Shown in pieces: positions 15,097 to 20,162 of a stretch of 24,947 nucleotides of DNA. The notes beneath the pieces were generated by a model. The model had not been told where the DNA came from. It did no database searches and saw only the letters and a list, made by a program, of their open reading frames with translations. The translations under genes and the position numbers were made by a program. Numbering within the stretch: the stretch's first letter is position 1; each line of letters opens with the position of its first letter. The DNA comes from an uncultured Acetatifactor sp. (lineage in GTDB: Bacteria > Bacillota > Clostridia > Lachnospirales > Lachnospiraceae), in assembly GCA_910585615.1 (NCBI GenBank), contig CAJUFO010000064.1:1-24947 (forward strand), written 5' to 3'.

Positions 15097-16113
15097 TCAA
15101 TGGTATACGATTGCCAGGCCTCCGGCCAGCAGCAGGGCCACGGATGCATGCCGCTTCCAGGTCAGGCTCAGATAGCCCCCGAATTCCCGGAGCAGGGCGT
15201 TCAGGGTGAAATACCATTTCGTCTTCGCGCCATACCCCACGCACTTCATCCCCTGCCGCCTGGCCAGGAGCAGGGCCCGGAACACATGGTAGGCCGTGGT
15301 GACCAAAATGACCCTGGGCTTCTCCCCGCTCATCAGCTCCCTGGAGAACAGCAGGTTCTCCTCCGTGGACCTGGACCTTCCCTCGACTATAATTTTGTCT
15401 TTATCTATACCCTTTTGAACCGCGTAGTCCGCCATGGCCCGGCCCTCCGCCAGATCTTCCCCGGGCCCCTGACCGCCGGACATGATCAGCAGCGCTTTTG
15501 GGTTCCAGGACAGCAACTCTATCCCCTTGTCGATCCGGGCTGCCAGCAGCGGCGTCACCCTTGTTCCAATCAGGCCTGCCCCTAACACAACGATGTAGTC
15601 GGCTCTCCGCCTCTTTCTCAGATGAATCAGGTTCAGCACAGCAGAAAGGGAATATGTGGCCAGCAGGGTAAGAAGGTAGAACGCCAGCAGGCTGATGAGG
15701 ATATACAGCCTTGTCCCGAGGATGCTCCTGCCCAACCTGCCCATGGCGGGCCAGACGGCCAGGTAGCCGAAGAGCAGGATGGAGAACGCCATGGACAGCA
15801 TGTTCGCCGGCTTCCTCCCCTCATGTCGGATGACCTTGAGCCCCTCCACAAAGAACGTGACGATCAGGATAATGGGGAGCGCAGCCACGCACAGCAGAGC
15901 CAGGATGCACAGTATGATGAGGATCCATGTCAAAACGATGTGGGACGACAACCATGCCCCATACCTGGCCAGCACGAAGAGCATGGCGATGCCCAGACAG
16001 GCCATCATCCAGAAAAAGGAGACGCCGCTCCACAGCGACCTGGGCTCCCGCACCATAATCCCCGCAAAGAAGCAAAACGATACCACGAACAAAATCATTG
16101 CAATCTGCCACAT
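15097..16113 (-). CDS. YdcF/DUF218-family membrane protein
   Basis: This is a protein of about 338 residues. Five or six hydrophobic helices fill residues 1-165, followed by a basic RKRRR stop and a DUF218 domain: YIVVLGAGLIGTRVTPLL, LIMSGGQGPGEDLAEGRAMADYAVQKG, IIVEGRSRSTEENL and VILVTTAYHVFRALLLARRQGM. The last helix spans about 320-337. Family members such as SanA and ElyC act in envelope integrity; the biochemical activity is not settled. The ATG at 16113 and a TTG at 16119 are both possible; AGGAGG suits the TTG best and GGGGG suits the ATG. It is divergent from the ECF S-component gene and lies upstream of the valS promoter on the same strand without an obvious terminator. Confidence 0.85.
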   Translation of the reverse strand: MWQIAMILFVVSFCFFAGIMVREPRSLWSGVSFFWMMACLGIAMLFVLARYGAWLSSHIVLTWILIILCILALLCVAALPIILIVTFFVEGLKVIRHEGRKPANMLSMAFSILLFGYLAVWPAMGRLGRSILGTRLYILISLLAFYLLTLLATYSLSAVLNLIHLRKRRRADYIVVLGAGLIGTRVTPLLAARIDKGIELLSWNPKALLIMSGGQGPGEDLAEGRAMADYAVQKGIDKDKIIVEGRSRSTEENLLFSRELMSGEKPRVILVTTAYHVFRALLLARRQGMKCVGYGAKTKWYFTLNALLREFGGYLSLTWKRHASVALLLAGGLAIVYH

Positions 16114-16167
16114 ACCCAACTGCCCCCTCCTCTGGTTTTGCTGGACTATCTGTTTCCCGACAGCCCT

Positions 16168-16177
16168 ATTATACCAT
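16168..16177 (-). promoter_or_regulatory. Extended -10 promoter of the YdcF gene
   Basis: The minus strand has TATGGTATAAT, a perfect -10 hexamer (16173-16168) with the TG extension. No good -35 is seen 16-18 nt upstream. Start would be near 16161, about 45 nt before the gene. Confidence 0.55.
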
Positions 16178-16323
16178 ATGTCATCTCATAAAACCTTACA
16201 ATCCGGTGACATTTTGATAACAATTTTGTAGCACCGCGGCAATCCGGCAGCCTGTCGCTCCGGCAGACTGGTCTGGTAAAAAAGTCCTGTTCTGGCTCTT
16301 TCATACAGACCACTTTTCCGCTA

Positions 16324-16360
16324 CACTGTCATTGACACAGTGAGGCCACACAAATATAAG
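16324..16360 (+). promoter_or_regulatory. Candidate promoter with a dyad over the -35, before the ECF S component
   Basis: TTGACA (16332-16337), a 17-nt spacer and TATAAG (16355-16360) form a near-consensus pair. A dyad CACTGT/ACAGTG (16324-16342) covers the -35, as an operator would. The predicted start is only about 13 nt before the start codon, within the ribosome-binding site, which is unusual and lowers confidence. The rest of 16178-16323 holds a 7-bp inverted repeat (TGGTCTG/CAGACCA) but no riboswitch that I recognise. Confidence 0.45.
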
Positions 16361-16379
16361 TCATAAGGAGATAAATGAG

Positions 16380-17318
16380 ATGAACAGGAAACAGGAAAAA
16401 GAATCGGGAAAAGCAGAGAAGCAGAAAAGCTACGGCCTGCTGATGATCGGGGCCGTCCTATTGATTGCGGGCATCCTCTTTTCCGTATACGCCTACAACA
16501 CCAGCTACCGGGAATCCACCGTCACAGGCGCGCAGCTGTCCGAGGTCAAGGCCCAGATTGGCGCCGTAAAGGAGGGGACGCAGGAAGGGGACTTAGAGGC
16601 CCTCACCGCCCAGTCAGAGCAGCTCTCCGCCGAGAAGCTGTCGCTGGAGCGTCCCTATTCCTACGGCCTGACGCTTGTATTCTTCGCCATCCTGCTGACG
16701 GCCAGGGGAATCTACAATGCGGCCATCGGCAGACGCAGGGCCCGGCAGGCGGATGTAAAGCGCCTTGCCCAGGCGGGGCTGCTGGCGGCCCTTTGCTACA
16801 TCGGCTTCGCCTTCTTCAAAATCGACATCCCCGTAGGGCCCGAGAAGACCGCCTTCCATTTCGGCAATGTGTTCTGCGTGCTGGCGGCCCTGCTGCTGGG
16901 CGGCTACTGGGGCGGCCTGGCCGGGGCGGTGGGCATGACCATCGCCGACCTGACCACCTCCTATGTGACCAGCGCGCCCAAGACCTTCTTCCTGAAGCTG
17001 TGCATCGGGCTGATCGTAGGGCTGGTGGCACACGGAATCTGTCATCTGAACCAGGCCCGGGACGGCAGGAAGGTGGCCATGGCCACGGTTGCCGCCGCCT
17101 TCTGCGGCATGGCCTTCAATGTGGTGGCCGACCCTCTGGTGGGGTATTTCTATAAATCATACCTGCTGGGCGTGCCCCAGGACATCGCGTCGGCGCTGGC
17201 GAAGATCGCCACCCTGACCACAGGGGTGAACGCCGTCGTGGCGGTAATCGCGGCCTCCGTCTTCTATCTGGCCCTGCGGCCGGCGCTGCGGAAGTCCGGG
17301 CTGTCCGTGGAAATCTGA
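16380..17318 (+). CDS. ECF-transporter S component family protein
   Basis: This 312-residue membrane protein has a non-standard N-terminal part: a Lys/Glu-rich start, one helix (about 20-42), an extracytoplasmic or coiled segment rich in Glu, Gln and Ala (about 48-90), and a second helix. The rest (about 125-305) matches the ECF S-component fold: LAALCYIGFAFFKIDIPVG, FHFGNVFCVLAALLLGGYWGGLAGAVGMTIADLTTSY, TFFLKLCIGLIVGLVAHG and two or three more helices. S components bind a vitamin or similar small molecule and dock to a shared energising module. The substrate is unknown; no energising genes are nearby. AAGGAG lies 9 nt before the ATG, and a strong terminator follows. Confidence 0.82.
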   Translation: MNRKQEKESGKAEKQKSYGLLMIGAVLLIAGILFSVYAYNTSYRESTVTGAQLSEVKAQIGAVKEGTQEGDLEALTAQSEQLSAEKLSLERPYSYGLTLVFFAILLTARGIYNAAIGRRRARQADVKRLAQAGLLAALCYIGFAFFKIDIPVGPEKTAFHFGNVFCVLAALLLGGYWGGLAGAVGMTIADLTTSYVTSAPKTFFLKLCIGLIVGLVAHGICHLNQARDGRKVAMATVAAAFCGMAFNVVADPLVGYFYKSYLLGVPQDIASALAKIATLTTGVNAVVAVIAASVFYLALRPALRKSGLSVEI

Positions 17319-17336
17319 GTGCTGAACGAACCCTCG

Positions 17337-17378
17337 AAAAAGCCTGCAGAGAGGCATATCCGCTCTGCAGGCTTTTTT
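17337..17378. terminator. Bidirectional intrinsic terminator
   Basis: A 12-bp perfect stem (AAGCCTGCAGAG at 17340-17351, CTCTGCAGGCTT at 17363-17374) has a T-run to the right and an A-run to the left. It serves both the ECF S component and the convergent DUF4097 gene. Confidence 0.92.
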
Positions 17379-17394
17379 GCAAACTTTTTTATCT

Positions 17395-18450
17395 TCACTC
17401 CATGAACCGCATGTCGATGTATCCCATGGAACATTCCAGCTTTACCTCCCTGGACGCGCCGTTGTCGATCTTCTTCTCCTGGCCAAGGCCCGCATACTCC
17501 CATTCCCCCAGGTTGATGGCGCCCATGGCGCATTCCAGCTCATAGTTGAAGTCGCTCTCCCGGCCCCGCACCGTCATGTCCACGCTGCCCATGGAGCAGT
17601 TCACATCGGCGCCGCGCCTGATATCCGCCTCGGTCACCACGAACGCCCCCATGCCTACCTCCACTTCCAGCTCATCTGCCTCCAGGGTGCCCAGGTCGAT
17701 GCTGCCCACTCCCACGCTGACCTCCAGATTCGAAACCTCCGCCCTGTCGTACACGGTGATCTGGCCCGCGCCCACCTCCAGCGACGCGCTGTCGGCGTAC
17801 AGCGTCCCGAAGTCCATCTCCCCGGCCCCCAGCTCCATCTCTACCTCATGGAACCGATAGTCCCTGGGCAGATACAGGGTGATCCGGCAGTCCCACGCGT
17901 CCGAGGGCAGCTTGCTGGTGGATTTCACATACAGGGTATCGCCGTCCACATAGCCCTGGAACTTATAGGCATCCTCCGCCTCCAGGTACAGGTTCCCGTC
18001 CGGGGAATCCGCTGTCTGGAGCCAGCAGCCTCCTATGTCGATGTCCAGGTTCCTGATGTCCTTCCCGGGGCAGAACCTCTCCACATCTCCATTGAAGACA
18101 TGCTTATCGCTGGAAAACTCTACCTCGTGGTCATCTTCAGGCCAATCCATGTCGTCGTATCGGCCTTCATCATAGCTGTAGTCCATGGCACTGTCCGCGA
18201 CTTCGTCTACGGTGTCGGTCGAGCCGTCAAAGTGCAGGTCCATCATATCCAGGATCCAGCCTCCCAGGCCATGCCTGCCCCAGCTCCTGACGCTGTCGGA
18301 ATCTATCCGCACCTTTCCCTTCGTGGCCTGCTCCACTGCCCGGGCGATGGCCATGTCCCCTGCAATCCTGCCGCCCACCACCGCCAGCACCATCCCTGTT
18401 ACCCAAAATATCAATGCTGTGATCGCACAGCCTTTCATGAATCTCTTCAT
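17395..18450 (-). CDS. DUF4097-family protein with N-terminal membrane anchor
   Basis: This 351-residue protein has one membrane helix (about 8-30), an acidic linker (DYSYDEGRYDDMDWPEDD), and from about residue 130 to the end the repetitive beta-strand pattern of DUF4097: EMELGAGEMDFGTLYAD, LEVGAGQITV, VSVGVGSIDLGTLEAD, VEVGMGAFVV, VNCSMGSVDM and ECAMGAINLG. Such repeats form a beta solenoid and are common at the cell surface. Function is unknown; the family often sits with PadR and DUF1700 genes, as here. The ATG at 18450 has AAAGGA 12 nt upstream, a loose spacing; a second ATG four codons on is possible. It lies 59 nt after DUF1700 and ends at the bidirectional terminator. Confidence 0.85.
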   Translation of the reverse strand: MKRFMKGCAITALIFWVTGMVLAVVGGRIAGDMAIARAVEQATKGKVRIDSDSVRSWGRHGLGGWILDMMDLHFDGSTDTVDEVADSAMDYSYDEGRYDDMDWPEDDHEVEFSSDKHVFNGDVERFCPGKDIRNLDIDIGGCWLQTADSPDGNLYLEAEDAYKFQGYVDGDTLYVKSTSKLPSDAWDCRITLYLPRDYRFHEVEMELGAGEMDFGTLYADSASLEVGAGQITVYDRAEVSNLEVSVGVGSIDLGTLEADELEVEVGMGAFVVTEADIRRGADVNCSMGSVDMTVRGRESDFNYELECAMGAINLGEWEYAGLGQEKKIDNGASREVKLECSMGYIDMRFME

Positions 18451-18509
18451 TATTATATCCAGTCCTTTCCGCCGCGGCTGCCGCCAGCCTCAGCTCCCGC
18501 GAATCCATC

Positions 18510-19460
18510 CTATCTGCCGGCCAGCGCCAGGCATTTGCGCTTCACAAAGCCGAACAAGCCAAAAATCCCCCGGAAGATGGCGGGCGTGACGATTCCTGCC
18601 ATGGCCACAGTCAGCATCATCAGCAGTATGCCGAAACACCCCACCAGCAGGCCCGCCCCTACCAGGGCTATCCCCACCCATGGATTGATGATCAGGCAGA
18701 GGATGCCTACCACCACCAGCACCAGGAATAGGATCAGCAGGGCGAGCGCGCCCACGCCGAGACCAAGCATGGTGCCGAACCACCCCAGCAGCAGCCCTAA
18801 AATCCCCATGAACACGCCGCCGTACACCGGGAATCCGAATACCAGCACTGTAATCAGCAGGGCGATGGCCCAGGCGGGCATGCTTTCCTTCCTCTCCTTT
18901 TCAGGCTTCTCCCCGAACCACCCGGCAGTGTCATGGCTCCACCTGTAGGCGTCCTCCTCCGGCGGGGCGCTTTCGGCGCTCCGCCCGTATCCCTCAAAGG
19001 GGTTCCAGCCAGCCCCATTGGACTCTGTCCGGGCCTGTGCGCCGCCCGGGCCGCCTCCGCCGTCCCGGGCAGCTCCGGCGGGCTCCCCGGCAGCCCTGTC
19101 CTCCCGGCCCGCGGCGAATTTCCCGCGGCCGTCACCGGCGGCGGCCGTGCGTCCGGCATCCGCCTCCTCCCCGGCGTCCGCTTCCCCGCCCGGCTCGCTC
19201 TGGCCGTACTCCATCAGCGCCCGGTCGGAGGCCTTTGCCTTGCCCGCGGGCTTCTTCCCATAGCCGCTGTCCAGGAGGTCGCGCTTGATGTTCTCCGCCA
19301 CCCGGGCCGGGTTGCCCAGCGCCTCTATGACCTCCTGCTCGTTCTCCGCCCCGGCGTCATCGAAGTAGTCATTGTAATACTGAATCGCCTCCTCCCGCTC
19401 CGTGGGTGCGATGCCCGTGAGCAGGCTTTCCAGTTGTTTCATAAAATCTGCTCTGTTCAT
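18510..19460 (-). CDS. DUF1700 (HAAS-type) membrane protein
   Basis: This is a 316-residue protein. The helical DUF1700/HAAS domain occupies about residues 1-65 (MNRADFMKQLESLL, REEAIQYYNDYFDDAG, EVIEALGNPARVAENIKRDLL). A long Ala/Gly/Glu/Asp-rich, probably disordered segment follows (about 68-165), then four or more hydrophobic helices (about 195-305). Its start overlaps the padR stop by 4 nt. PadR-DUF1700 pairs are common in Firmicutes; the DUF1700 protein is thought to sense or transmit an envelope signal to the PadR regulator, though this is not proven. The low-complexity segment is unusually long and very GC-rich. Confidence 0.85.
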   Translation of the reverse strand: MNRADFMKQLESLLTGIAPTEREEAIQYYNDYFDDAGAENEQEVIEALGNPARVAENIKRDLLDSGYGKKPAGKAKASDRALMEYGQSEPGGEADAGEEADAGRTAAAGDGRGKFAAGREDRAAGEPAGAARDGGGGPGGAQARTESNGAGWNPFEGYGRSAESAPPEEDAYRWSHDTAGWFGEKPEKERKESMPAWAIALLITVLVFGFPVYGGVFMGILGLLLGWFGTMLGLGVGALALLILFLVLVVVGILCLIINPWVGIALVGAGLLVGCFGILLMMLTVAMAGIVTPAIFRGIFGLFGFVKRKCLALAGR

Positions 19461-19780
19461 AGTCCTATCCTTCCCTCAAATAATCCCGTAATTTTGTCAG
19501 CATACCTCCGCCATTCGCTCTCGTACAGATGCAGCTGCGCCCAGCCCCTGCTGGTTACCTTATAATAGCGCCTGTTCCTGCCCGCGCATTCCATGTCATA
19601 GATTTCCAGGCATTCATCCTTCTGCAGCCTCCGCAGCACAGGATAAAGCGTGGATTCCGACAGCTCGATAACCCGCCTGACCTCCTGGGTGATCTTGTAC
19701 CCGTAGGTCCCCTCCGGCTCCTTGGACACAACGGCCAGCACGATGGCATCCAAAAGCGCTGCGCCTGTGTTAAATACCAT
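19457..19780 (-). CDS. PadR-family transcriptional regulator
   Basis: This 107-residue winged-helix repressor shows the family layout: LLDAIVLAVVSKEPEGTYGYKITQEVRR, then LSESTLYPVLRRLQKDECLEIYD, then the wing AGRNRRYYKVTSRG, with a short C-terminal helix for dimerisation. The ATG at 19780 has AAGGAG 8 nt upstream. It is the first gene of padR-DUF1700-DUF4097. A consensus promoter and a 17-bp inverted repeat lie 43-106 nt upstream, which points to autorepression. Confidence 0.93.
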   Translation of the reverse strand: MVFNTGAALLDAIVLAVVSKEPEGTYGYKITQEVRRVIELSESTLYPVLRRLQKDECLEIYDMECAGRNRRYYKVTSRGWAQLHLYESEWRRYADKITGLFEGRIGL

Positions 19781-19822
19781 TCAATCCGCTCCTTACCTTC
19801 TGTAACATTATACTGCTATACA

Positions 19823-19876
19823 ATATTATATGGCGTATAATATTAGCTGATGCCTATACTATACGCCATATAATAT
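19823..19876. promoter_or_regulatory. 17-bp perfect inverted repeat, probable PadR operator
   Basis: Arms ATATTATATGGCGTATA (19823-19839) and TATACGCCATATAATAT (19860-19876) are exact reverse complements separated by 20 nt. Each arm is itself a near-palindrome (TATA, TGGCG, TATA). One arm fills the -10/-35 spacer of the padR promoter; the other lies about 12-28 nt after the predicted start. Confidence 0.85.
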
Positions 19877-19886
19877 CATATGTCAA
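19858..19886 (-). promoter_or_regulatory. Sigma-A promoter of padR-DUF1700-DUF4097
   Basis: The minus strand has TTGACA (19886-19881), a 17-nt spacer and TATAGT (19863-19858). The inverted-repeat arm at 19860-19876 overlaps both the spacer and the -10. Confidence 0.9.
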
Positions 19887-19973
19887 CACTATTTTTCCGT
19901 TTTCCGCCAACTTTTTCACTGGCTTTTTTATTGACCGGTTCAGTTCTGTTTTTCGGCTTTTTCGAGGCATTTT

Positions 19974-20052
19974 TGTGGATAACTTGATCCAAATGTCATT
20001 TTATGGAAGCCTCATCCCCAAAAAATCCACAAAATCCACAGAGTTATCCACA
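19974..20052. other. Cluster of DnaA-box-like 9-mers
   Basis: Two perfect DnaA boxes are present: TTATCCACA at 20044-20052 on the plus strand and at 19982-19974 on the minus strand. Two abutting copies of AAATCCACA lie at 20023-20031 and 20032-20040. Three TGTCATTT words (19994, 20063, 20084) surround them. The rest of the gene-free stretch 19887-20162 is AT-rich on the left and GC-rich next to the helicase stop; no terminator with a U-run was found for the helicase gene. Confidence 0.65.
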
Positions 20053-20162
20053 TTTACACATCTGTCATTTTTGAGACACCGCATGTCATTTCCACATTTC
20101 CCCTCTGGCGGCGCTCCTCCCTCCACAGGCCCCGGGCCGGATACTGCGGATGCCACGAGCCC

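Noticed and set aside
16120..16379. Vitamin riboswitch before the ECF S component
   Set aside because: No TPP, FMN, cobalamin or folate-riboswitch core motifs could be found; only short inverted repeats are present.
17377..18948. 523-residue plus-strand frame opposite DUF4097 and DUF1700
   Set aside because: Composition is typical of an antisense shadow in GC-rich DNA (His, Pro, Ala, Gln), there is no ribosome-binding site, and the opposite strand encodes recognisable domains.
19974..20052. Chromosomal replication origin
   Set aside because: DnaA boxes are present, but dnaA, dnaN, recF, rpmH and an obvious DNA-unwinding element are not. Kept only as a DnaA-box cluster.
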